Both the position numbers and the translations under genes were made by a program. The notes under the pieces were generated by a model. That model was not told where the DNA came from. It saw only the letters and a program-made list of their open reading frames with translations, and made no database searches. Source: CAIKNB01 sp041658705 (lineage in GTDB: Bacteria; Patescibacteriota; Patescibacteriia; 2-12-FULL-60-25). Taken from it: DNA of 64,000 nt. Below are positions 1-7,022 of this stretch, in pieces (the first letter of the stretch is position 1; each line of letters starts with the position of its first letter). The stretch is from positions 1 to 64,000 of the forward strand of contig JBAZZT010000008.1 in NCBI GenBank assembly GCA_041658705.1. Reading direction: 5' to 3'.

Positions 1-114
1 GGACAAGTTGAAGCCAGACTCAAAACAAGGCGCGGTATCAAGTCTGAGGCTTCGATGGAACTGCTCGTGAATGAGTTGCTGCTCCAAGTCTCACCCCAAA
101 CCATCAACCAATAA
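1..114 (+). CDS. C-terminal end of an unrecognised protein (partial)
   Basis: Frame 1 is open from the first base to a TAA at 112-114 and encodes 37 residues ending SPQTINQ. The composition (charged, then leucine-rich MELLVNELLLQV) looks like a genuine amphipathic protein tail rather than noise. The upstream part lies outside the window, so no family can be given. A dispersed palindromic repeat begins about 20 bases after the stop. Confidence 0.5.
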   Translation, partial: GQVEARLKTRRGIKSEASMELLVNELLLQVSPQTINQ

Positions 115-135
115 TGCAACAGTGCCTTCCCCTCC

Positions 136-255
136 GTCATTGCGAGCGCATAATCCAAAAGCGCGCGGCAATCTCTGGATTCCGGAGATTGCTTCGTCGC
201 GTAAAGCGACGTGGTCGCCACGCGACTTTATGTCGTTGCTACTCCTCGCAATGAC
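136..255. repeat. Dispersed palindromic repeat, family A copy 1
   Basis: The element starts GTCATTGCGAG and ends with its reverse complement CTCGCAATGAC, with inner complementary words CAATCTCTGG and GGAGATTGC. Related copies lie at 6851, 22108, 22857, 23913 and 53031. This copy carries an extra inner palindrome (about 198-238, arms reading CGCGTAAAGCGACG and its approximate complement). Elements with these ends are common in many bacterial genomes. The short ORFs across it are artefacts of the repeat. Confidence 0.85.
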
Positions 256-347
256 AGAGGTAGTGGATGACGGTCGATCGAAGAGCATACGGAAATATTT
301 AGAAATCCTCGCCGTCAGGCCGAGGAGGATGTCATTTAAAAAATGAA

Positions 348-370
348 CGCCCCGATTTTCGGTCGGGGCG
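348..370 (-). terminator. Intrinsic terminator of the lytic transglycosylase gene
   Basis: Stem CGCCCCGA/TCGGGGCG with a 7-nt loop. Read on the minus strand it is followed by a T-rich run (TTCATTTTTT). It lies a few bases after the stop codon at 377. Confidence 0.85.
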
Positions 371-376
371 TGAGTT

Positions 377-1594
377 TCAGAGTCCGGCGTTTTTTTCTAC
401 CTCGTGCCGGAACGATCTGCTCGTGAGCAGATCGCCGATCCAATGGTATTTCGTGACATAGCGCCGCGTCTCGCCGGGGAGTTCGCGGCAGCTCTCGTCG
501 AGCCACTTTTCTTTGCAGGCGTAGACCGCGTCGCGGACCGTGGCCATGTTGGCGTTGTAGCCCGCGGCGAAGAGATACGATCGCTCGACGGGATGGCTCT
601 TCAGCCAGGCGGCGTACGTCTGGTTCTTCTGCACTGCCCACCACTGGTTGTCCGCGTGCAGGATCATGGTCCTGACCGCTGGTTCGTGTTGGGTCCGACC
701 TTGGTCGCGGTCGCCCGGCAATCCGGCTTTGGGATAGGCCGCCGCCAGGCTCGAGTAGGTCGTGGGCATGATTTGCGCCAGACCGACCGCGCCGACGCGG
801 CTGCGACTCAAGGGATAAGCGCCAGGTCCGTTCGCGGCCAAGAGGACGAGCGTCCGATTGACCATGGCGAGCCGTGCTTTATCGTCACCTTCCACGAAGC
901 GCGTGTCGTTGAAGACCTGCTCGGTCAGGACCAGGGCGGCGATATGCTTCTTGTCCGAGCTTTCCGTCACCTGGCCGTTCAGGAACAGCGACCTGACGCC
1001 TTGCCTGTCCAGCGTCGCGGCCGCCTGGTCGTACAGACTTTCGAGATAACGCAGACCCGCGGTGCGCATCTCCGGCGTATCCAGCGAGGATGAGTACGGG
1101 GCGTATGCCAGCTCGCGAGCCTGGCCGTCTAACTTCACGACCGTGAGCAAAGCCACGACCGTGCGATCCGGCGGATGGGTGATGGCGAACGGGACGTTGA
1201 TGCCGACGCGCGTTTTCTGCCAGCCCGCTTCCAACGCGACCGTGTAGTCCGGCGGGTCCGAGCGCTTGTCTTGGTACACGTGGACCAGGGTTTGGTTCGC
1301 GTTTTTGTCCACCGCGATCAGGATGTAATCGCCGACACAACGCTCCGGTCCCGAACCCTTGCCGCCGCAGCGAGCTTGGTCGAAATCCTCGTCATTCAGG
1401 CGGCGCAGTCCCGCGCTGACCGCTTTCTGCAGGTCAGCCGGTACCTGGCTCTTGGTCTCCGGCCCAGGCGGCACGAGGAGTGTGCCGGAGTAGCTGCCTT
1501 TGCTGTTTCGGTTGAAAAGCAGGATGGCAATCAATATGGACAGAGCACAAAGCCCACACACCACGGCTACGATACCGAGATTTATCTTCGTCAT
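377..1594 (-). CDS. Membrane-anchored lytic transglycosylase (SLT-like)
   Basis: 405 aa. A single hydrophobic helix at residues 4-26 is an uncleaved signal anchor, so the enzyme should face outward. The C-terminal half carries SLT-family motifs: SRSRVGAVGLAQIMPTTY at about residues 264-282 and AAGYNAN further on, matching the [ST]xxGxxGLxQIxPxT and AYNAG motifs. The family cleaves peptidoglycan glycan strands to 1,6-anhydro products. The usual catalytic Glu lies upstream of the GLxQ motif and I cannot assign it confidently here. The N-terminal 230 residues match nothing I recognise. A longer frame reaches 1657, but the ATG at 1594 has a perfect AAGGAG 6 nt upstream and begins directly at the membrane helix, so I use it. 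Monocistronic, with its own terminator. Confidence 0.8.
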   Translation of the reverse strand: MTKINLGIVAVVCGLCALSILIAILLFNRNSKGSYSGTLLVPPGPETKSQVPADLQKAVSAGLRRLNDEDFDQARCGGKGSGPERCVGDYILIAVDKNANQTLVHVYQDKRSDPPDYTVALEAGWQKTRVGINVPFAITHPPDRTVVALLTVVKLDGQARELAYAPYSSSLDTPEMRTAGLRYLESLYDQAAATLDRQGVRSLFLNGQVTESSDKKHIAALVLTEQVFNDTRFVEGDDKARLAMVNRTLVLLAANGPGAYPLSRSRVGAVGLAQIMPTTYSSLAAAYPKAGLPGDRDQGRTQHEPAVRTMILHADNQWWAVQKNQTYAAWLKSHPVERSYLFAAGYNANMATVRDAVYACKEKWLDESCRELPGETRRYVTKYHWIGDLLTSRSFRHEVEKNAGL

Positions 1595-1708
1595 CGTTGA
1601 CTCCTTATCGCGAAAAGGACGATGTGAGAGTTCATCATTTTTTCGCGAATAAGTCAATCATCCCATTTCCGCCATCTTAGCTTGAAGATGGCATCTGAAA
1701 GCAACCCT

Positions 1709-1733
1709 GTCATTCCCTCGAAAGAGGGAATCC
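1709..1733. repeat. Short dispersed hairpin repeat, family B
   Basis: GTCATTCC, a short loop containing CGAAAG, then GGAATCC. It is related to the elements near 35429 and 45015 and to the dRS3-like repeats known from other bacteria. It lies in the 277-bp gap between the transglycosylase start and rpsO. Confidence 0.7.
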
Positions 1734-1756
1734 GGAAGCGATTCAAACAAATCCCC

Positions 1757-1796
1757 ACAGACGTAAGGGCAATTCATGAATTGCCCTTACGTCTGT
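1757..1796. repeat. Perfect 40-bp palindrome, family C
   Basis: Both arms match exactly: the left arm begins ACAGACGTAAGGGC and the centre is AATTCATGAATT. Related palindromes, with other central words, lie near 43553 and 49578 (GTAGGGGCG types). No T-run follows on either side, so it is unlikely to be a terminator. Confidence 0.9.
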
Positions 1797-1847
1797 AAGA
1801 ACGAGGCTGACAGCGGACAAGCGGACGCATATTCAGCCGAATCGAAA

Positions 1848-1867
1848 CCACGGCCGTGAGGCCGTGG
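1848..1867 (-). terminator. Probable terminator after rpsO
   Basis: Stem CCACGGCC/GGCCGTGG with a 4-nt loop sits directly after the rpsO stop codon. On the minus strand it is followed by only a weakly T-rich stretch (TTTCGATTC). Confidence 0.6.
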
Positions 1868-1871
1868 TGGT

Positions 1872-2132
1872 TCAGACTTTCAATTTCGTCATCAACTCGT
1901 CGTAGCTCTTGGGATCTTCGCGCTTGAGGTACTTCATGAGCCGGCGACGCTCGCCGACTTTCTTGATCAAGCCGCGGCGTGAGGAGAAGTCCTTTTTATG
2001 CGTGCGCAAGTGCTCGGTCAGATCCTTGATCTCTTCGGTCAGGATCGCGATTTGGACCTGCGGCGAACCGGTGTCGGTCGCATGCTGCTTGAATTTTTCG
2101 ATGATCCGCTTCTTCTTGTTGGGATCCAACAT
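1872..2132 (-). CDS. rpsO: 30S ribosomal protein S15
   Basis: 86 aa, the normal family length. S15 binds 16S rRNA helices 20-22 and is an early assembly protein of the small subunit platform. Hallmarks are visible: HATDTGSPQVQIAILTEEI in the N-terminal half, the LTEHLRTHKKDFSSRRGL segment that contacts rRNA, and a basic C-terminus with RRRLMKYLKREDP. The start is fixed by homology. The gene is monocistronic here, with no pnp neighbour, behind a consensus-like promoter that leaves a leader of about 115 nt. S15 represses its own translation through its leader in several bacteria, so this leader may be regulatory, but I see no assignable S15-binding fold. Confidence 0.97.
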   Translation of the reverse strand: MLDPNKKKRIIEKFKQHATDTGSPQVQIAILTEEIKDLTEHLRTHKKDFSSRRGLIKKVGERRRLMKYLKREDPKSYDELMTKLKV

Positions 2133-2254
2133 GTCTTTGGTCGGGGACTGGCGCCGCGCCGGATCCGTTCGGAATCTCGATCGCAGGGTCAGTGCCCGGA
2201 TGCGCGCTCCACCCCGTCGAATGACCGGATGGGCGTATTTGATTTAGCCCAAAG

Positions 2255-2283
2255 AAAGTAACACCCGTTTGATATTCGGTCAA
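2255..2283 (-). promoter_or_regulatory. Promoter of rpsO
   Basis: On the minus strand TTGACC (2278-2283), 17-nt spacer, TACTTT (2255-2260). Predicted leader of about 115 nt. Confidence 0.65.
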
Positions 2284-2303
2284 GACAGCGGTCTGAACGA
2301 GCA

Positions 2304-2328
2304 AGCCCACCATGGAGAATGGTGGGCT
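2304..2328 (-). terminator. Terminator after the 313-aa gene
   Basis: Perfect 10-bp stem AGCCCACCAT/ATGGTGGGCT with a 5-nt loop, just past the stop at 2335 of the upstream minus-strand gene. The T-run behind it is poor. Confidence 0.65.
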
Positions 2329-2334
2329 GTGGAG

Positions 2335-3276
2335 TCAGTGTGAGGAGGGAGGATGGGATGAGGCGTAGGGCGAGATGCTGCCGCCGTCCGCCGGACTGTT
2401 CGGTGCGGTCGCGGAGTCGTCATCTGCTTCGGACAGACTCCGAGGAGCTGCCGCGGCCGCTTCGGACGGACCGACGAGCGCTTGGTGCAGCTTCACGAGT
2501 CCTGCTTCGTTCTCGGCGATCTCGCTGCGGACCGCCTTGATTCGGTCCATATGATCCCGTTCCATGAGATCTCTCTCGAATTGAGTCGCCTCGTTCAGGT
2601 GCCGGACCGGTTGTCCGAGGAGCTTTCGTTCCTGCGCCTTGAGATCCGCGATCTTCTTTCCCAGCGCCGTGATCTCGGCCTGGCAGGCCGCCGCCGCGCG
2701 TCGCTCTTGCTCTAGTCGGAGTCGACGCAAGCCTTGCGCATAGGTGACTTGGGTGACCGGCGGGACAAAGTCTCGGCCGTCCAAGAGCGCCGACAGGTCG
2801 AACGATTCGAGCGGGTTGGTGATCTCGAAGCAGACGGTGCACTCGCCGAAGTTCAACACTCCGCGCGCGCAATCGGACAAGTCGGCCGCGTAGACGGCGC
2901 CGAAGCTGCACAGGTCGATGTCGCAACGGTCGTAGAGTTCGTCGAGGCGCCGCACGTCGCCGCACAAGTCCACCTCGCCCTGCATGTCCTCGGTGAAGAG
3001 GAGGAAGTACCTTCCGTTCTCATGCAAGAGGAGCGGAAAGCGTTCGGCCACGATTTCGTTCTCGCCGTTCAACTTGACCGTCTGCTCTCCCGAACCCAGA
3101 AAAACCGTCGCGCCGGCCGGCAAGCGCCGCGTGAGCGAGTCCAGGTATTTCTCCTGGTCCATCTCCGGCGGCTTGTGGGCCAGGAGCAGGTCTTTCCGCC
3201 CCTGGCGGATCTTGCGCGCATCCTGCGGCGTCAGTCGAAAGTTCAAGACAGTGATTTCGATTGCCGGGATCTTCAT
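2335..3276 (-). CDS. Unrecognised 313-aa protein with coiled-coil segment
   Basis: I do not recognise this family. The N-terminal two thirds look like a compact, mostly beta domain with several cysteines (CDIDLCSF, GECTVCFEI). Residues of about 195-265 form a likely coiled coil rich in Glu/Lys/Arg (AEITALGKKIADLKAQERK). The last 40 residues are low-complexity Ala/Ser/Pro. No signal peptide or membrane helix is visible, so it is probably cytoplasmic. The frame is open to 3327, but the ATG at 3276 has AAGGAG exactly 6 nt upstream. An in-frame ATG at 3282 abuts that Shine-Dalgarno sequence too closely. The gene stands alone between two hairpin terminators. Confidence 0.7.
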   Translation of the reverse strand: MKIPAIEITVLNFRLTPQDARKIRQGRKDLLLAHKPPEMDQEKYLDSLTRRLPAGATVFLGSGEQTVKLNGENEIVAERFPLLLHENGRYFLLFTEDMQGEVDLCGDVRRLDELYDRCDIDLCSFGAVYAADLSDCARGVLNFGECTVCFEITNPLESFDLSALLDGRDFVPPVTQVTYAQGLRRLRLEQERRAAAACQAEITALGKKIADLKAQERKLLGQPVRHLNEATQFERDLMERDHMDRIKAVRSEIAENEAGLVKLHQALVGPSEAAAAAPRSLSEADDDSATAPNSPADGGSISPYASSHPPSSH

Positions 3277-3378
3277 TCCCATCTCCTTGTGAAAGGGCCC
3301 CTGGTCATCCGAATGATGAATCTTCATACCTTAAAACTGCCGCTTTGTCAATGCTGGCAGCGTATTCAGAAAAGTAAA

Positions 3379-3410
3379 ACCGCCGTCGCGCGAGATGCGT
3401 TGACGGCGGT
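3379..3410 (-). terminator. Terminator after the cold-shock-domain gene
   Basis: Stem ACCGCCGTC/GACGGCGGT with a 14-nt loop, followed on the minus strand by TTTACTTTTC. It lies about 20 nt after the stop at 3429. Confidence 0.8.
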
Positions 3411-3428
3411 TGAGTCTGGAGGCTTCAG

Positions 3429-5057
3429 CTAGCTGGAGCTGGCCGGAGTTCCGGTGAGACGATCCTTGAGGTCGATCAGGACTTTGCGTTCACCTTTCCG
3501 GAACGCTTCCTCGGTCCATTCGTCACGCAGCCAGTCGAACAGATGCCCGGCCTCGTAGGCGCGCTGCATCTCGGCGACCAGCGCGACCAAGTGGGTCCCG
3601 AGCTTCGGCTCGTTTCCGAAAAGCGTATTGTCCCTATTGCCGGAGTACCAGTACGGATTATTCGCGACATTGAAGCTCAACAGCTTTTGCGAATTGTTCC
3701 GCAGGAAGTGCATGGTGTCGGCCGTCAGCTCCAAGAGCAGGGGGAAGACGCCGGTGTTGGAGAAGCGCGCCAGGACGAAGAACGCCGGGCAACCCCTCTT
3801 GAACCCCACGACGTACGGGTCGATGGAGCGGATCCATGTCAGGTTCATCCAATCTCCGCCCGGGATGTCGAGGTACGGGGTCATGATGACCACGCGGTCG
3901 AACACCTCGCGAGCTTCGCGGATGAGCTTGATGACCGAGGGCGGGATGACGTCGCCCTTGAACTGCTTGATCGAGCGGCAGCGGCGATTGAACATCTGGA
4001 ACACGTCGTGCCAACGCCTGTTGCTAGGCAGCAAGGCGCAGATATCCATGGTCGCTGCCTGGACTTGCGGATCAGGCCTTCGTTTCGCGTCCATGAGATC
4101 GCCGGCCGTCCCTGATTCATTTCCTTGCAGGTCGAAGAACCAGACCGGCGCGGCCATGAACAGCTCGGGCAGATGGCGCAGAGGCAGGACCGTGCTCGAG
4201 CGCAGCAGACCGTGGCTGGCCATGAAGCCGAAGACCTGTTGGAGCTTGCCCACAGTCTCGACTTTTTCCGCCGCGTTCGGGATGGAACGGACGAGCGTCA
4301 CCAGGCTGCCGATCACCGCGGGAGAGACCCTGGCTCCGGGCAGCAACCAGCCCTGTTCCAGGATCCAAGCCAGCAAAGCGCGTATCGCCGTGTAGCGCTT
4401 GTACTCCTCCTCCGTGAGTTGGGCTTGCTCCTCCATGCCAAGGTCGCGGCAATTCTGGACAGCTTCGGCCACGAGCGCCTCTTCCGCTGCCGCATCGAAT
4501 CCCGTGACTTGGTGGGTCAGGCCGATGTTCTGGAGACCGGGGAACTGGGTGAAGAGGTATTGGCTAAGCAGGTCCGAGAGCTGCGACGGGTCGCCGTTCA
4601 GGACGACTTCCGGCGGCTCCTCCCGCGGCACGCCCTTGAGCGGCTCGTTGGCCGCCGCCTTGGCGACTTCCTCGGGCGGCACCTCCTTCATGCCGAAATG
4701 CGGCGAGCGCGCATCAGCGAGCGCGACCTTTCCCTGGGTGGTCGCGATGAGCGCCAGGCCGGGGATCGGGGTTCCCTCGTTCGGCAGCAACTCGACCGCG
4801 CACACGACTTCCGCGGTGTGGGCGCGGAAGAAGCTAGCGCCGCGCACCTGATCGGGCACGACTTGGAACATGAGGTCCAAGCCGACTTGCAGCGGGGCTG
4901 CGCATTCATCCTGATGGATGAAGATGTCGTGCGTGGTGGCCAGTCCGTGTTCGCTTCCGTCGGCTTTGCTTACGCTTCCGATGGTGATGAAGCCGTAGCT
5001 TTCAGCAGGCTTGAAGCTGCCCACGCGGCCCGAGTAACAATCAGTGGTTGTCTTCAT
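3429..5057 (-). CDS. 542-aa protein with N-terminal cold-shock-like domain
   Basis: Residues of about 8-85 resemble a cold-shock/OB fold: GRVGSFKPAESYGFITI followed by THDIFIHQDEC, the pattern of RNP1 (GxGFI) and RNP2 (FVHxS) in CspA proteins, though a 12-residue insertion separates the strands and the RNP1 Lys-Gly is replaced by Ser-Tyr. The remaining 450 residues match nothing I know: an acidic stretch, a helical middle region, and a C-terminal part rich in aromatic residues (NVANNPYWYSGN). No membrane helix is seen. A nucleic-acid-binding role for the N-terminus is an inference from fold resemblance only. The gene has a strong promoter about 160 nt upstream, giving a long leader, as is usual for cold-shock genes, and its own terminator. 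Confidence 0.65.
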   Translation of the reverse strand: MKTTTDCYSGRVGSFKPAESYGFITIGSVSKADGSEHGLATTHDIFIHQDECAAPLQVGLDLMFQVVPDQVRGASFFRAHTAEVVCAVELLPNEGTPIPGLALIATTQGKVALADARSPHFGMKEVPPEEVAKAAANEPLKGVPREEPPEVVLNGDPSQLSDLLSQYLFTQFPGLQNIGLTHQVTGFDAAAEEALVAEAVQNCRDLGMEEQAQLTEEEYKRYTAIRALLAWILEQGWLLPGARVSPAVIGSLVTLVRSIPNAAEKVETVGKLQQVFGFMASHGLLRSSTVLPLRHLPELFMAAPVWFFDLQGNESGTAGDLMDAKRRPDPQVQAATMDICALLPSNRRWHDVFQMFNRRCRSIKQFKGDVIPPSVIKLIREAREVFDRVVIMTPYLDIPGGDWMNLTWIRSIDPYVVGFKRGCPAFFVLARFSNTGVFPLLLELTADTMHFLRNNSQKLLSFNVANNPYWYSGNRDNTLFGNEPKLGTHLVALVAEMQRAYEAGHLFDWLRDEWTEEAFRKGERKVLIDLKDRLTGTPASSS

Positions 5058-5215
5058 TCTAGCACTCTCCAGTCAGCAGATGCGGACGAAGCAGTCAGCA
5101 TGCAGAACTTGATAGGAGCGTCCGTTTCTCCTCCACAAGCCCCAAGCACCCACAACGGATGCGCAGGAAAATGGAGGAGAAAAACGCGGTATTCTCAAGG
5201 TTCGATTTCTCGAAA

Positions 5216-5245
5216 GTCATAACATTTTGTTGACCAAAATGTCAA
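5216..5245 (-). promoter_or_regulatory. Promoter with overlapping inverted repeat
   Basis: On the minus strand TTGACA (5240-5245), 18-nt spacer, TGT then TATGAC (5216-5221), an extended -10. The spacer contains the inverted repeat ACATTTTG-TTGAC-CAAAATGT (5222-5242), a plausible operator between the divergent genes at 5057 and 5285. Confidence 0.6.
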
Positions 5246-5284
5246 TCCCGGACCCGCTGGCTATTATGTTATCCTGATGGTCGT

Positions 5285-5818
5285 ATGTTCTACTTCATCG
5301 GCTATCGCCTTAAGGGCAGCGACGAGGCTTCGGTCGAGAATTTGCGTCAAAGAATAGCGCAGGAGTTTGATGTCCACGCCGCGCTCAAGATTCCGCCGCA
5401 TTTCACCTTGTTTTATCCCTTTGAACTTGGAGACGCATCCGACGTCGAACGCGCGCTTGTCGGATTTGCCGCAAGGCAGGAGCCATTCACGGTCGCATCC
5501 GAGAAGTTCGCCAGCTTCGAACCAGCCGTTTGGTTCATCGAAGTGGAGCGTGGAGGGAAGGCGCAGGCGTTGCGCGACAACCTAAAAAGTCTGCTCGGCG
5601 ATCTGGGAGTTACCGAGGACACCAAATACCCGGAACCTTTTCATTTCCACATAACCGTCGCGTATAAGGATCTGGCGCCGGATAAATTTGCGCAGATAGG
5701 AGCTTGGTTGGACGGTCGCGCTGCACCGATAAAGAAACTGGAGATCGATTCGATCACCTTATTCGAGAAACATGATGACCGTTGGCTTGCGCTCCGGGAT
5801 TTTTCTTTCAGCCAGTGA
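5285..5818 (+). CDS. 2H phosphoesterase (2'-5' RNA ligase-like)
   Basis: 177 aa, the usual length for LigT/CPDase-type 2H proteins. The two signature HxT tetrads are intact: PHFTLFYP (His39, Thr41) and FHFHITVAY (His122, Thr124). They form the active site that acts on 2',3'-cyclic or 2'-5' phosphodiester bonds in RNA. The true substrate cannot be read from sequence. A second, divergent member lies at 11180. The ATG at 5285 follows a T/A-rich region (CTATTATGTT) without a Shine-Dalgarno sequence. The stop at 5818 is 41 bp before the recombinase start. Confidence 0.85.
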   Translation: MFYFIGYRLKGSDEASVENLRQRIAQEFDVHAALKIPPHFTLFYPFELGDASDVERALVGFAARQEPFTVASEKFASFEPAVWFIEVERGGKAQALRDNLKSLLGDLGVTEDTKYPEPFHFHITVAYKDLAPDKFAQIGAWLDGRAAPIKKLEIDSITLFEKHDDRWLALRDFSFSQ

Positions 5819-5823
5819 GTTCA

Positions 5824-5852
5824 TTGTTCATTTTGCGACGCAAGTCTATAAT
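5824..5852 (+). promoter_or_regulatory. Promoter of the tyrosine recombinase, leaderless type
   Basis: TTGTTC, 17-nt spacer, perfect TATAAT (5847-5852). The start codon is at 5859, only 6 nt after the -10 box, so transcription should begin at or within a base or two of the A of ATG. Confidence 0.75.
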
Positions 5853-5858
5853 CGAGGC

Positions 5859-6803
5859 ATGTCAGCCCAATCTGTTTCGCATTATCTGCGCAAGTTCCTC
5901 GAATATCTTGAGATCGAGAAAGGCCGTTCGCCGCTCACCGTGCGCAATTATGATTTTTATCTGCAGCGTTTCATCACCTGGGCCAAGGATCCCAAACCGG
6001 ACGAGATAGATTACGAGCAGATTCGCCAGTATCGTTTGTATTTGAATCGCTTGGAAGATCCAAGACGTGGCACGCTCAAGAAGTCCACGCAGAATTATCA
6101 TTTGATCGCTTTGCGTTCCTTCCTTAAATATCTGGCGCGCCACGATGTCGAGACGTTGTCGCCGGAAAAGATCGAACTCGCCAGGCAGGGCGCGCGCGAA
6201 CCGTCTTTCCTCGACGCCGCCGATCTGGAACGTTTGCTCGGCGCGCCGGAAAAGACCGACGCCCCCGAAGTCATCAAAGCGCGCGACCGCGCCATCCTCG
6301 AACTTTTTTTTTCGACCGGCATGCGCGTCTCCGAACTCGCCGCGCTCAAAAAAGATCAGGTGAATCTGGAGCGCGAAGAATTTTCGGTGCGCGGCAAAGG
6401 CGACAAAGTGCGGGTGGTCTTCTTGTCGCACCAAGCGCGGTATTGGCTCAAGGAATATCTGAAGCGACGCAACGACGAATGTCCTTTCATGTTCGTGCGT
6501 CTAGACCGCGCCAAATCCGACACCGCAGAGGTCGGCTCTTTGACTCCGCGTTCCATCGAACGCCTGGTCAAAAAATATTCCGCCGCCGCTGGCATCCCCA
6601 AAAAAGTCTCGCCGCATACGCTGCGCCATTCCTTTGCCACCGATTTGCTCATAAACGGCGCCGATCTGCGCAGCGTGCAAGCCATGCTCGGCCATTCATC
6701 CATCACCACGACGCAGATTTATACCCACGTCACCAACCAACAACTGAAAGAAGTGCACCAAGCTTTCCACGCGCGACGGCGGAGCGGAGGAGAGGGAGAG
6801 TGA
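5859..6803 (+). CDS. xerC: Tyrosine recombinase XerC/XerD
   Basis: 314 aa, typical for Xer proteins. The N-terminal SAM-like core-binding domain (about 1-95: YLEIEKGRSPLTVRNYDFYL) precedes the catalytic domain. All active-site residues are visible: Arg in STGMRVSEL, Lys in RGKGDKVRVV, HxxR in PHTLRHSFAT, His in MLGHSSITTTQ and the nucleophile Tyr in IYTHV. The family resolves chromosome dimers at dif with FtsK. Whether this is XerC or XerD cannot be told, and CPR genomes often have a single Xer. A longer frame starts at 5772 inside the upstream gene, but the TATAAT box overlaps that extension, so 5859 is the start. The tail RRRSGGEGE is probably disordered. It could also serve the tRNA-His-linked array at 11-16 kb, but no link is visible. 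Confidence 0.93.
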   Translation: MSAQSVSHYLRKFLEYLEIEKGRSPLTVRNYDFYLQRFITWAKDPKPDEIDYEQIRQYRLYLNRLEDPRRGTLKKSTQNYHLIALRSFLKYLARHDVETLSPEKIELARQGAREPSFLDAADLERLLGAPEKTDAPEVIKARDRAILELFFSTGMRVSELAALKKDQVNLEREEFSVRGKGDKVRVVFLSHQARYWLKEYLKRRNDECPFMFVRLDRAKSDTAEVGSLTPRSIERLVKKYSAAAGIPKKVSPHTLRHSFATDLLINGADLRSVQAMLGHSSITTTQIYTHVTNQQLKEVHQAFHARRRSGGEGE

Positions 6804-6850
6804 CTAATGACTAATTTCTAATTAGGACTTCCGCCATCGTCGTTCTGCTC

Positions 6851-6990
6851 GTCATTGCGAGCGCATAGTCCAAAAGCGTGCAGCAATCTCCGGAGATCCC
6901 GCATCAAGTGCGGGATGACATGGAGGGGTGTGCGGGAGTACGCATCTTTCTTCTGTCATTACCTGGTTCAACCGGGTAATCCAGAGAGAA
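6851..6990. repeat. Composite of families A and B
   Basis: Between xerC and recQ. It begins with half of a family A element (GTCATTGCGAG, then CAATCTCCGG) joined to a hairpin with arms ATCCCGCA/TGCGGGAT ending GATGAC (about 6919). A family B unit follows (6957-6990: GTCATTACC, then GGGTAATCC). It looks like repeats stacked into one another. Confidence 0.7.
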
Positions 6991-7022
6991 ATTCAACCTA
7001 CATTTAGTGCGCTAGCAGCGAG

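Noticed and set aside
71..346. Short plus-strand and minus-strand frames at the window start
   Set aside because: They are translations of a family A palindromic repeat.
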